A DNA stretch of 64,000 nt from Anoplopoma fimbria (GCF_027596085.1 NC_072451.1:1546877-1610876), one strand, 5' to 3'. Counted from the first letter of the stretch, positions 1-16,553 are shown. Numbers and translations are program-made. The notes: generated by a model not told the origin, from the sequence alone.

Positions 1-51
1 CTCGGCGCGTGTGTGTGAGTATACCTTTGTGTGTCGTCGTAGTCATCTACT

Positions 52-63
<12 letters not shown>

Positions 64-117
<54 letters not shown>
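64..117. repeat. (TG)n microsatellite
   Basis: Uninterrupted TG run. A second array of 13 units lies at 244-269. Confidence 0.98.
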
Positions 118-119
<2 letters not shown>

Positions 120-853
120 GTGCGCCATATGGCTTGTGAGTTTGCAATGTGTGAAAAGGCCCCCAATGTAGTGCATGTAACTGTATCCTGTGAGTGTGTG
201 TGCTGTATGGGTGGCTGTAATGTGTGTGTGTAAGTGTGTTTAGGTGTGTGTGTGTGTGTGTGTGTGTGTTTGGGCCAGGTGGCAGCTTGAAACATCACTT
301 TAATTAAGCCGGAGAGCCTGTTCCGTGGTAGAATGGCCCTCTCTGATTGACTCGTACGTGCCACCAACAGGCCGCTACACAACACGCAGAGAAAGTATGG
401 AGCCTGCTGCCACGGAGGTGCAGCCATTAATCACCGCGGCTATCCTGTAGCGCTAATAATGATACAAAAGTTACGTAACTCCTGTAATGACTCCCTGGTA
501 TGCGAAAAAGAACTACTAGGCACACAGAGCAGTGGTGTTCAGATCCTGTGGTAAGTAAAAGCAGCAATATTACAAAGTAAAAGCACCCAATTATAAGTAA
601 AAGTCTTACATTTACATGTGAAAAGCAAGTAAGTATTATCAGCAATATGTACAAAAATGTCAAAAACAAAGGTTCTCATTTCTGACTTTTATGTAATATT
701 TTATTATTGGATTACTATTGCTGATGCATTAAAATATTTGCAGGTTCTTAGCTGGTGAAGGTGGTCATTCTTACTACTTTATATACTGTTGGATTATTCA
801 ATAATAATTGAGTTTATAAAACAATATGATTTGTTCGTAGACATTCATAAAAT

Positions 854-1362
854 TGGAGTTAAAAAGTATATATTCCCATCTGAAATAGATTTCTGCAATA
901 TTTTTGTCATATTTGCTCAAAACTGTCACTATATCCTAACAGTGGTACATGAAACAGATGTTCTGTGAAAAAAAAAAATCAGGTTCTTCCGCCATCTTTT
1001 TGGTTCCACCACTACGATAAAAAACAACCAATCAGAGCCGAGGAGTCTCTAACACAGCTGTCAATCACTGTCTGTAAACTCCGATCAAACTGTCAAACTA
1101 GGCAGCACTGCTCCAATTTTTTACATATTTTATGAAACTGTTTAGCTATAAAATTAGAAAGTTTGTGATCCTGGCCGCCAATATTTCAAAAAAGTGTGCA
1201 GCCAAAACCGAGCACCGCCCACGGGTCATTTTACAGTAGACTAAAATATCTTTCATATCATTTGAGTTGTCTGTCTCATGTACTACTGTCGGGATATAGT
1301 GACAGTTTGAGCAAATATGACAACAATATTTTATAAAAGTTACCAACTGCAGCTTTAAGGAG
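854..1362. mobile_element. Foldback MITE with long terminal inverted repeats
   Basis: The two ends are long imperfect inverted repeats. The left arm around 896-960 (caatatttttgtcatatttg, gctcaaaactgtcactatat) is the reverse complement of the right arm around 1260-1335. The interior has a ccaatcagagccg stretch typical of a teleost non-autonomous family that I recall in many fish genomes. The 8-mer CATAAAAT occurs at 846-853 and at 1363-1370, flanking the element exactly, and is a plausible target duplication, although its A/T-richness leaves chance possible. There is no transposase coding. Confidence 0.65.
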
Positions 1363-2066
1363 CATAAAATGCATAAACATAGTCTTAACTGTAATGACAT
1401 GAATGAAAATATGAAAATAAATGACCACACCTCTATATTCAGTGCTGTTTTGTTACATCAATCTCTTAATATATGAATTGGGCTTTAGCATATATGTTTA
1501 AATGAAATATGGCAGAAAATTGTAAAACTCCTGCCCATTGGTAGATGATATGCTTATTATACAATTATTATGCAGAATCATTCATCATTATGCTAATATT
1601 ATTGTCCTTAGATGCTTCTGCACTCTGCTGTTTCATCAGTTATGATCTATAATACTCATGCTGCCTCATGAGCTGCCAACACATGTTCCTCTACGCAGAA
1701 TGCTATATCATGTCATCAAGAGGACCTTCATCATTACACCACAGCGTGCTAACAGATTGCCGTTTTCATAACAGCTTTGTGTGCACAGAGGAGAGGAAAC
1801 GCGCACGTGTGATAGATAGCATCTTGGCACGGTGTTGCCGCCGCATTACTGCCGACACCGCTGATGGCTTTTCAATATAGCGTCGCCGTAATTTTCCCCA
1901 TAAGCCCCGCGTGACTAATGGCGTAAACAATGGAGCCCAATGTTCACGTTATGGAACCATTATGGAACTATCAGGGCCGGCATGTAAAGACGGATGCCTT
2001 TGATCAGTGCTCTATTGTAAGAGCCAGGAGCAGGGAGGAGGGTTTGCGTCTTTAAGTGTGTATGAA

Positions 2067-2089
2067 GTGTGTGTGTGTGTGTGTGTGTG
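2067..2089. repeat. (GT)n microsatellite, short
   Basis: 11 units, followed by a 90-bp GA-rich stretch. Confidence 0.95.
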
Positions 2090-2825
2090 GGACAAAGAGA
2101 GGGGAAGAGAGGAAGAAGGGTGTGAAATAGAAGAGGTAACAAAGAGTAAAACAAGAGATAGATACAATGAAAAGCAGAGAGGGGTAAGAGCTGCTGAGAA
2201 AACCCAACAAAGTGTTTTATATTCCTACACACCATTAGCAAAGCAATGAATTGGTTAAACGACTCCCAGTCTATTTGTGAAGCCACCCAAAGTATCCCAT
2301 TTGCCTTTTATAGCCCTTCTCCCGATACAGCGTAATGACCCAAGCTGGTGATGTCGTGCGGCAGTTACCTCAATCAGCCAATGGGGCTTCACGGCTGTCG
2401 CGGGCTGCCTCGGATGCTGAAGGGAGCAGTCAGAGTCAAAAGGGTTAGACAAGAGTGGCCTCCTTAGATAAGAGACCATGTGATATGTCAATGCAGGAAC
2501 GTGAGGACATATAGAAGGGGCCAAACGTTCAACGTGCATGGTTAGGGATGTAAATGTAAAGGTTTAGGGGTTGAAAGGAACACAAATGCACTTAAAGCTA
2601 AGAGATTAGCTTCGCTGTACAAAAACGAAAATGGTGAAGTGAAAGAGAAAGTTTTTATATATTGTTTTGTAGCCAAATAGAGTCACCGGAGTGATGACAG
2701 CCTCTGGTCGACTGCTGTGAAAAAGTGGGCCGATTTTGAGCCATTGGACCGATTTCAAGAAGTGAGTGCTTTTTTTCCACTTCAATTGTTGCATTTCGTC
2801 TACCGTGTAACCCCTCGACAGAGCT

Positions 2826-2848
2826 CGCTCTCTCTCTCTCTCTCTCTC
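2826..2848. repeat. (CT)n microsatellite
   Basis: Pure CT run. A short reverse-type GA run lies at 3719-3734. Confidence 0.95.
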
Positions 2849-5189
2849 AAAGATGAGTCATGCCATGCCAGCCTAAAAAAAACAAACAGCTGGAGAGTCT
2901 GCAAACCTGCAGGTCTAAGAGCTGTCTATGACATATGTTCTATTCTATATTATTAATTGCACTTTTCATAACTGTACAAAGAGATGGAGTATAGAGGGAT
3001 TAATAGAAAACAGAATCATGTAACCTTGACTGAAACCTCTTTTCCTCTTTGCCTCTATGGATACATCTTTTATGCATGCACACAGGTAATACGCTCTACC
3101 AGCAGTATGAGGAGGCATGAATGCAATTCTATTTATTGTAATGCATTACACACTATGTGGAGTCTTTCTTTAAGCCTCTTTGCAGTCTGTTGTGCAAGTT
3201 GTCACGATTCAGTACGTCTCCGCACAGATGCTGCTGAACTTACATGGCTCTAACTCTTCGTAGGGCTTTTATTTGGTTAATCTATAATATTATTATTCTG
3301 CTTTATATCATTATAAATTGAATACTTTTCAATAAAATAAAAAAGGAAAAAAAAACAATTAAGGCATCACTTTATATGTTCTGGAAACCAAATGTTTCCA
3401 TTTTTTAAAATAATTTATTAAACAGAAAGAAATCATCAAGAGATTAATAATGAAAACAATCATTGGCCGCCGCCCTTCCTCTCAACATCCAATGATCTCT
3501 TCATCTACTGGAAATCTGTCTATCACTTGAAAATGGATGCTTATCCATTAAAAGCTGCACACCCTGCATCTAAAGCACCACAGCCTCCACTGCCGTTGTT
3601 GTTGTTGTTGTCGGCGGAGATGGCGAGATGTTTAAAATGAGGCGCCGGACAACAGATAACATCTGAAAGGCGTGGAATCCATTATGGTGGTTGATGTTCC
3701 GGGAAAGGGTGAGGCGGAGAGAGAGAGAGAGAGAGGCTCATCTGGAGATTTGGAGTTAGAAAGGGTGGAAAGGAGGGAGGTGGGAAGGCATGGTCGATGG
3801 TGTGGTTCCTCAATCTTTCTCTGGCTCAGGACTCTGGTGCTGATTGGTTTATAGGGAGGTAAACGTCCAAAATAAGGGAAAACGGAACAACTGCTTTTAC
3901 TTTGCTTAATATCTAAAGGTTGCAGTATTACACGTTGAGTGCCGATCTACTTTGGTGGTGATTCAGAAGATTTGTCTTCATCAGTTCCAGGAAAAAGTGT
4001 CAGAAGGAGAGAGCACTTAACACAAACTGGGAGATGGTAGATGATCCGAATAGAAAGCTGAACTCTCTGACTTGTATTTCCATTATAATGCTGAGAAACA
4101 AAATAAAAGGAAGTAAAAGACCCAACTATGAATCTTGGCAAGTCCTTTTTAAAAGATTTAAAAAAACCTTGTGTAGCTCTGGATGCAAACTTCTGATGTG
4201 ACATTTCCCAAACTGTTGCCAACTCTCACTAACAAAGCAGCCGTGGAACAGCAGAAGGCGTCGACTCTACGGCTGATGGGACGGTTCACGTCGTCGTCTG
4301 TGAACGTTCGAGCGCTCGCATGAGAAGTGTGCCAGCTGCAGTCACAATAATCCACGGTTGTGCCATAAGGTCCCTTGATGATGAGGATCATTCACACAGC
4401 TGGCAGGTACGACCGCCAATCAAATTAAGCGGGCGATTACACTTCTAGCAGCGCGGCGCGTAAAACGCAACCAATTACCTGCACTTGGCCAGATGTGAAG
4501 ACGTGAAGTCTGTCAGTAAAATACTACTTAAGTTCTGTGTGTGAATTGGAGAGTTATGGAAATCTGAATAGCCTTCTTAATATCCGCAGTGAAGACAGAT
4601 GAGCTTTTAACAGCTGCTGTGGTGGAGAAGGGAAGCATGTGCGGAGTAACGTTCAGGCCTCAGAGACTCTACTAACTCTGTTTCTTCACAGAAGGTAGAT
4701 TTCACAATAAAACCACAAGTGCTATCACTGCAGGGTGTAATCCAAACATCAGGAATGTTTCTGTGCATTCACTGCCTGGGTATTTATGGTTTTGATATAC
4801 AAGGCTATGTATTGGCGTCGTTGGGTGGAGACCTTGAATCTCCACATTTCGTCATTTTTAGCTCTTCATAAATCAATGCTATTGGTCCCCCTTTTTTCCG
4901 ATGAAAGGCAATGAAAACAGCTTGTGACTATCTCTTAAATCAATTGCATACTATAACCGTCAGCAAAACCTCCTATCTCCACCTCGCCTCCTTCTTGAAT
5001 GAAGTGCCACTAACAGCCGAGCTGAAGGTAAACACTGACGAGCCCATTTTCGTCTGAGGCGGTGTTCCCAACGCGTTTCATTATGGCCCGCAACGGCCTC
5101 ATAACTTGCAGCTCAGGCATGGGAGGATCCCCTCCTGGGAACGCTCCCTGGCACTGATTGGAACTCGGTATAGCGTATGTTCTCTACTG

Positions 5190-5470
5190 AACAGCAGGGG
5201 GCGCTCCTCAGGTTGCAAAAATAAGATGGAGCATCATTTACTAAATGAACATCATGCTGTATTGAAGAAGACTTGAAACTAGAGATTGAGACCATAAACT
5301 CATGTTTACAATGTTTACTGAGGGAATAAACCAAGAGAGAAGTAGAGTCATTTTCTCATAGACTTCTATACAACCAGAGGAGTCGCCCCCTGGTGGACAT
5401 TAGAGAGAATGCAAGTTTAAAGACACTTCCACACTGGCTTCATTGGCAGAACCGGAGGTTGCAGCCTGGC
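5190..5470. repeat. Dispersed repeat family A, copy 1
   Basis: Positions 5226-5468 match 23039-23284 almost base for base, starting at the ggagcatcatttactaaatg block and running through the gtcgccccctg(g/a)tgga block to cagaacc(g/a)gaggttg. The preceding cagcagggggcgctcctc piece is also typical of this teleost family as I remember it. It is non-coding; the open frames through it are chance. It is not assigned to a superfamily. Confidence 0.8.
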
Positions 5471-8400
5471 CAGCACTCATAGATTTGTCTCAATCGTGCT
5501 GCTCTCTCTCCTCTTGTCCTCTTGTCTTCCATTTGTTCTTCAGCGCATTGCATGATGGTATATAGCGCTTGGTCTGTTGTACACTCCTTCCCGATGCATT
5601 GTGGGATACTTTTGAGAATACATAGGGTTTAATATGTCTCACTGTACATTCAGACAGCACTTCATTTCCTCACAAAAGTAAATGTTTTACCTACAACAGT
5701 GACCGTATGTCAACAGCCTCTCATGTGTCAAAGTTTATGTTCACGTTTGGGATTAAGAGAGAGCCACAGTGGAGTCGGACTGCCCCCCCCCCCCTCAATA
5801 AAGTAAAACACAAACTAAACTGACTGTTTGGTATTCAGCTCGCATATCAGAGTCTGCAGCAAGACGGCCAACACTGGCAACCTTATCCACGGCCGACAGA
5901 TAAAACAAACTCCCTCACTGACGAGTACGGCTCTGAGGGGAGTGATGGAGGGAATTATTCTACACGGCACACTGACGAACCATGAAATTGTGATTTGTTA
6001 GAGCAACTCTGGATGGAGATTAAAATTAGTGTTACGGACTCAACATTTATCCGCATGGCTAGTGACTTGCACTTTGATTAACCTGCTGGTTTACTAGTGG
6101 ACCCTGAACGCATGCATAAGCTATTGTTTTTTTTATCCCAACTGGATGATTACATTACATGCGTGTTTATTTTTGAGATAAATAACACCATGCAAAGGGT
6201 GGAGGTGTGTTTAATTGCAGGCTCGTGTTGGGGTGGAGTCTTACCACATCTCTGGGGCTTTGCATCTGGGGCTCAGCATTCTAGAGGCGGGACAGAAGAA
6301 GCACAGGTAATCAAGCAGAAATATTTACTGACAGAGACAGGAAAAAATCGGAGCATGCAAGAAGCCGAGAGAGGGCGAAGTTAAAATGGATAAACGGAAG
6401 CAGAGTGATGAGCAAGGATGATCACCCTCGGCAGACAGGTGGGTAGTGATGGCTGGGTGGTGTTTGGCCAGAGAAACGACAAGGACAAGGACAGTTTGCA
6501 AGGACAAACTGTCATCTTCTGCAGAGGACATGAGTGGATTCTGTCCTATTTTTGAACCCCCAACGCACTTTGACAGTTTCAGAGTGATTTATTCTCTCAC
6601 CAGTGTCCTCTTTCTGTCATAATCCAGACAAGAGAAACCCTCCGTTCATCCAGATTGCTTCGACCAGATAAAAGAGACCCACGTGAACTCTTAACAAGCA
6701 AAAGGGAAGTGATTTATTGACCGTTTTCTCCCTGAGTTTTGAAATAAAACTGTTTTTGCACGCTCTGATCTGACCTGAATAAATTGCCCTTTGAACACGA
6801 CTTTATTGGGTGAGACGCGATCTTTAAAAATGTGCACTAAGTTTGGTCTCTATATTTACAGGCTGCTCTACTCGGGGTTAAAAAAAAAAAAATACTACTG
6901 CAATATGTTTTTATTGTATTAACTATATTACAATATTTGAATGTACACTTACTGATTTAAAGCTGACCGTGTTTAAGTTTAATCACTTAACCATGAACAT
7001 CAATAAGAAATGAGGCAGTATCCGGATTCTGCAGCACGTGTGCATGAATGTGCCGTGCATTAATGATAGCATACGAGCACAGAAATACCAATTTACATTG
7101 CAATGATAATGTTAAGACTGCCATTAATGTGGAAACCCTAATAACTCATTTCATCATTATATGTTATCCAGCTTGTCCAGTAGCAAAACGATCATGAACA
7201 CAAGTGATTTAATAAGGTCTCTTGTTTTTCTACCTGCTGCATGTGCTCCATGATCCGCATGATACAACAGCTGTTGACTTTATTTTTTTCATTACACTGC
7301 ATTATGTTTCATATATAAAGCTTAGTAAGTGCCATTTTTAATACATGCTTGTGTGCCCAGAAAAATGTGCCTCTCTCATGACTCGCTCTCGTTTTGATTA
7401 AGCTCAGTTTATCCATCTAGTTTGTGGTTTTATTGTTACATTTTTAGCAGACATGCTGTTCCGTCTGCTCTTTCTCTGAAGCCCATGAGAAAACGCTTAG
7501 CCTATAGCTCGCAGCTTTGGATAAGGACTGAAGCTGCTCATTTTGTGCACTGGACCTCGTCTCCCTCGAGTCCCACCCCCACCCCTCCCTCCCTCTGCTG
7601 CTGATAACCACACATCAAATAAATCCTACCGTCTAACTACCAACCATACGCAGAGTCAGCCGGACTCGAAGCCCCGGCTCCTAATCTGAAGATGAGTATC
7701 GACCAGCGTGGCAAGCTCCTCTAATCAGACTTGGCCCCGTGGCGACGGAGGGCCAATAGCCTCCTCTGCCTCCCTCTCGCTGTGATAATTGTCACCAATC
7801 AGCAGTTTGATTGACACCACTTGCAAGCGAATGGCTGCTTGGGCCCCCTAATGGCCCCCGGTGACTGCTGAGGGTGCTGGGAGAGCCCATTTTTATGAGA
7901 ACAGAAGGGGGGGGTGTTTAAGGCTGTTTGGTGGTATAACTCATGATACAACTCAATAAGGCGTGTTAAAGCCGGCTAGCGGGGCTAAAGAGAGATAGCA
8001 GAGAATCAATGCGTAAACACCAACGTGATTTAAAGCTTGCTAACACTGACAAAAAAAACCCAAAAAAAACCTACACTTAGGCCTCAGTGATCTGCTGAGT
8101 TCTTTATCTTTATATTTCTTATCGGCCATTATGAGCTAACGTCCTTATCGAACAACTTCAAAGTTGCATCCAGATGTGAGGTAAATCAAACCTGGTTTTC
8201 CGCGATAAGATAAGTAAGTTTAACATCTGGTTTGATGTAGAATCAAGAACTCGTGGAGAGCAAACAGTTGTAGGAAACAAACCAACTGTATTAGCAACGA
8301 TTTGTAGAAGTCACAAGGCCGTGAGTTGCATCCGTCCAGACTGAGTGACGGCAGCAGCATCCGAAAAAACAGCAGTGGGAGATTTGTAATTGCCGTTTGT

Positions 8401-8539
8401 ACGATGTAATGTGTGAAGGATTTTCGCCTGATTGATATTCAAGCCGAGTGTGTTTTTCCTCCCTCTCCCTGCCTTCTACCTGCTCTGCGTCTGTCTGTTC
8501 ACCCCCACCATCCATCAATCTGGAGAGTCGGCTCCGGAG

Positions 8540-8760
8540 GCAAACAAAACACAGCGAGAGAGATGGAAACGCAGCGACGGGGCGAAGAGGGAGGGAAGAG
8601 AGAGAGAGGGGTGGATGAGAATGAATGGAGAAGGGAGGAGGAGAGGGTGACAGGTACAGGAGGTACAGAGAGGGGGAGAGGAGAGGGGGAGGGAGATAAA
8701 GAGAAGAGATGGAGCTCCTACAGGTTTCCCTGTGAGGCTGGCCGCGGCTCAGTAATAAGA
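8540..8760. repeat. Purine-rich (GA) low-complexity tract
   Basis: About 220 bp of mostly G and A on the plus strand, with only scattered pyrimidines. It produces spurious long open frames (8413-8850) rich in Arg, Glu and Gly. Confidence 0.8.
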
Positions 8761-8806
8761 GGGGGGGTGACAATCAATCTGCATGCTCGGCTAGCGTGTT
8801 GTGTTA

Positions 8807-12343
<3,537 letters not shown>

Positions 12344-12747
12344 CTTTCTTTAGCTGGATGTTGAGCCTCCTCCCGACTTTCTTGGTAAATCCTCCCGTGG
12401 GCGTGGCGTTGGGCGCCCTCTGAGGCGAGGGGGTGTGTCCCGTGGGCGGCTTGGCTGCAGAGACCGCCGGGTGAGGCAGTGGAAGGTAGCCGTCGGTCTG
12501 GTCTTGGTGAGCGTGCGGTTGGGGATGGGGATGGGAGTGCGGGTGAGTTTGGGACCCGTGTCGGGACATCCTGTGGGGCGCCTGGTCCACGCCGGAGACC
12601 GTGCTGCCGCTCAGGGAGTCCGGGCTGAAGCGGCCCGAGGCATACATGGCGTGGGACAGCTGCTCGTAGTGGCCCTTCATCGACGACGGAACCACATGGA
12701 ACATGATGACCGGGGAGCGCATGGCCTGGCGGAACATGTTCTGGGCT
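12344..12747 (-). CDS. pard3: pard3 exon: end of PDZ1 and His/Pro-rich inter-PDZ linker
   Basis: This is the largest exon seen (404 nt), with acceptor tgtcccag and donor gtgagc. After completing Gln it encodes 134 residues from AQNMFRQAMRSPVIMFHVVP to RRLNIQLKK, then leaves one base of a Gly codon. The first 20 residues are helix B and the last strand of PDZ1. YEQLS and SGRFSPDS are conserved linker blocks. The middle, around codons for THPHSHPHPQPHAHQ, is much richer in His and Pro than the mammalian linker as I remember it. KKVGRRLNIQLKKG leads into PDZ2. The exon is GC-rich compared with its introns. Long open frames on both strands here are side effects of that composition. Confidence 0.95.
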
Positions 12748-12820
12748 CTGGGACAAAAAGAGCGGGAAGAAGGGATTTGAATGAAAGAGAAAATGTTGAT
12801 TATTGGTCTGATTTCAGCCC

Positions 12821-12870
12821 TAAATACCTTTAAATACCTTTAAATACTGTTAAATACTGTTAAATACTGT
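12821..12870. repeat. Tandem repeat, five 10-bp units
   Basis: Two copies of taaatacctt are followed by three copies of taaatactgt, in exact 10-bp register, 74 bp upstream of the PDZ1/linker exon acceptor in transcript direction. Confidence 0.95.
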
Positions 12871-12942
12871 TACATTTCTTAGCAATTGTTCTTCTCTGCA
12901 AGAACTTGCCAAGAGAAGCACCTCGTCTGGCCATGTTTCTCC

Positions 12943-12967
12943 CACACACACACACACACACACACAC
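12943..12967. repeat. (CA)n microsatellite, short
   Basis: 12 units. Confidence 0.95.
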
Positions 12968-14420
12968 CCATGTTATATAAATAAAACCCATCTTCACCCA
13001 CCTGAACATTCTGACATGTTAATTAATAGTTATTTCCAGTGTGAGCGGCTCTCAAAAGAGACCCAACCCTCCACCGACAGCTCCACCACATAATCCCCTC
13101 ATTTGGCTCCAGATGAAGGAGACCTCTATATAGTTTGCACAAAATCCTCTTTAACCCCCCCCCCTCGCTGTGTGAGCTCATGTACAGTAGGTGTGAATGG
13201 AAACTTATGTTGACTGTCAGCACCCTGTACCAGCGGCCTGGTTAGCAGCACCTGTTTCAATAAAAGCAGACTTGGGTATGGCTCTTCCCTCGCCCGTTGA
13301 CAGCTGCACGGACGTTCTGGAAAATGCCGGGGCCCCTAGAATTTAAATTGCTCCCGCTGTCCCATGAATGAGAACGTGGCCCCCTCTCTGTGAAATTCCG
13401 GGCCCGTTTTTTCCCCAGCCACTTATAACCTTCCCCGTGGGTCTCGTCTCGGCGTCTTTTACGAGTTCAGGCCGAGTTTTGTGACAGACATGATTTAATC
13501 TGCTCCCTTATAAAAATACTGTTAAATAACAACTGTTGACGCTCCTGTAAGAGAACAATCTACAGAAGCTCTGTTCCCATCCATTACTTGCCTTAAAGCA
13601 ACATGGATGAATAGGACACCATACCGTGACTGGGATTACAGGGTGGGCTTTTCACAAGTTCTCATCGTGATAGTTTTGGTTTAATTGTCAAGAGTTGGTA
13701 GCGAGTGTTGAAACTATTTCTACCAAAGAAATGACAGCATTATCTTTGTATAATCCAAAACACAGGGACACCGTTTCATGTCAGAGATATTTCTTCTGAA
13801 GCGAAAATTGTATCTGGTTTGAGATTAAAAATGGCGATGAAAATCTAGCAGATAAGACACTTCAAAGCCTCAACAAATCAATCCAAAACTATCCGCATGG
13901 CTAGATTCTAGCTAGATAAGAGGCACGTGGGAAATATATTTCTTCTTTTTCTTCTCTTTTCATTTCTTTCTTTTTTTTTTATACAATTTGTGTGAACAAA
14001 CCCTGCACGTAAAGTCCCATCGGACAGCAATGCATCATCATAAAACACATCTGTGTGTGCATGTGGGTGGTTCTTTGCATATCACATGAATTCTATACTG
14101 TGGTTGAAAACATACATGTATGCATTATACATTTATGCTGACGGTCGAGAATCAAATCAAACGCATAGATGCATCACTGGCTCTCTGAGCGGGCAGCATT
14201 AGATATACGCAGCGTGAGGGCATGCACGCTGGCAAAGAGAAACCAGGTGGCAGAGTTAGGAAAGAATTAATGAAAGCATGTGAACAGAGCTGGAAAGCAA
14301 AAAGCTCTGAATGTTAGGAGCCTCCTTCCAATGGAACAGCAGAGAGAGAGGTGTTACAGTAGGAGCCCAGAGGAGCTGCTACTGAAACACATGGGGGGGA
14401 TAAAGGCTGCTTCAGGGATT

Positions 14421-14436
14421 GGGGGGGGGGGGGGGG
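14421..14436. repeat. Poly-G run
   Basis: 16 consecutive G on the plus strand, so C in the pard3 transcript. Confidence 0.95.
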
Positions 14437-14464
14437 TGCGACCTACAGGAGTTAAATAGCGAAA

Positions 14465-14502
14465 GGTTAGCTTAGCACAGTGAGGTTAGCTTAGCACAGT
14501 GA
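14465..14502. repeat. Direct duplication of a 19-mer
   Basis: ggttagcttagcacagtga occurs twice in immediate succession. Confidence 0.95.
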
Positions 14503-14697
14503 CGGGCAGCGGATGAGCCTGTGCACCGGCAGCAGGAGTGCAGAGAGGAGGCCCACAAAGACAGGAGGAGAGAGGATAACAGCAGAAAGAAAGGGAGGAT
14601 TTAGGTGTTAGAGGAGGGAGGAAGCCAAGGTCACACAGGAAGCCAAGGCACCGCCAAAAGCTCAGCGGCGAGGGATTCCACGCCAGCGTCCGTCTTA

Positions 14698-14841
<144 letters not shown>

Positions 14842-16516
14842 TCATGTCAGCAAGATGCAAGACGACGTCTCTGGAGTCAATGTGGCTGCTTTGCTGACGC
14901 GTGGACGGAGCTGAGGTGGAGAGAGCACTACACTGGACTGCATTTATTATTACTGCCGAAAAAGATTTTGTGTACAGAGGCAAGAGGACGATCTTCTTCT
15001 ATACCGGTCTACGTCTAGTTGGCTCATCGGTCAAATCCCTCAAGGATTCTAAAGGTCACTTTTCTTGTCTTTTTTTGTTGCTCTGTGGCCTCTTTTTTCA
15101 TCTCTACTATAAACATGAACACTTGAATACAAACATTCCCTTCACGCAATCAGACGGCTATGCAAGAATCAGTGTGTGCCGCCACGTTAATGAGAAGCTT
15201 TTTCTGTCACGAAAAAGGGAAAAGAAACAGAAAAACGGCCTCGTTGCTGGCTCTGCCTCATCGTGCGGTACTTGAGAGAGAGCGTACAGTGTGGTCCTGT
15301 CATTTGTATCATCAGGGTACCAATGAGGCGAATGCCAGAAAGCAGTGGCATCACAGCAGGGTGCTTCAGAGGCCATTCTATTCAAAGGCAATCAAGAGAT
15401 TTAAAAAAAACAAAAAACGCCACTGCAGCTCTGCTGAGGGGGTCGACGCTTTGCAGGTGTTCATGTTTCTAACCCCCCCCCGAGGACTCCTGCAAAAACA
15501 ATATAAATAAATAAAGAGAGCTTCGGAAAGCAGAACGGTTAAACCCGTGATAGAAGGCGGATTGGAGCGAAGGCCCGTCTAAAGCGCACGCTGTAATCCG
15601 GCGTGGCAAACTGGCTTAGGCCTCCCCGCGCTGCCGCAGCGAGAGGCTAACTTCACCTGAAAGGGCGCCTCGTGGATTATACATCCGAGTCAGAGGAGGA
15701 ATATCAAGCTCGGGCAGGAGAGACGGTGCAAACCTAATCGAGTCCTCTCCGGTGAATAGTCTGTGACCGTGGGTATCGGGGCTTTTTTTTTTCTTCCTGA
15801 AGGCAGTGTGAGCGAGCGTCTCTGAGGTAAATTGGGTTGATTTTAGGGTTTAATGCTCGCCCTCGCCTGAGGCTTATAATTCAATATGAATGGAAATGTG
15901 ATTAGAGACGGGGCAGGAAAGTTCAGGAGTTGAAAAAAGTTCAGAGACAATCCCACTGATTGAATTCGAGTGAGAACACAATGCGATTTGCTGCGGCGCG
16001 GGGGGGTACTTCTCTGATGAAAGCCGGGCATCTTAATCTCGGGATAACGCCTCGCCCTGACATTTCCCCAATAACAGAAAAGTGCATTATAAATGTGCTT
16101 TTAGGTTGATTGAGTCGGGCCGGTGGGGGAAAAGTGATATGATCTTGATTTTCAATAAAGCGCGACAGTGAGTCTGTAGTCGCTGATCGAGTCTCGGGGG
16201 GGCACATAAAGAAAGTTCAGACGTTTGTGGGGCTGCAGTCGGCTCTGTGCCCGAGGCTCTATAAAAACATATCAAGGTTTAGACTCAACTTAAACTGGAC
16301 TACACTGGTTTCTTCACTTTAAATAGACGTTCAATAATGTGAAGGACCTCCGTGTAAATCAGCTTTGAACAGTCTCATACACTCAACTGTCAACTGTGTT
16401 TTACTGGATCCTTGTTGGAACTACGAAAGGCTGGATGACTTCTAAAACTGCCTCTCTGGTCAAATTCAAACCAGATGTGAAATTCCTCTAATTCCTTCAC
16501 AGCTTGTGTTGCAGGT

Positions 16517-16518
<2 letters not shown>

Positions 16519-16550
<32 letters not shown>
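16519..16550. repeat. (GT)n microsatellite
   Basis: 16 units. Confidence 0.97.

Positions 16551-16553
<3 letters not shown>

Noticed and set aside
12435..12833. 132-residue plus-strand frame opposite the PDZ1/linker exon
   Set aside because: It is a shadow of the GC-rich pard3 exon on the minus strand.
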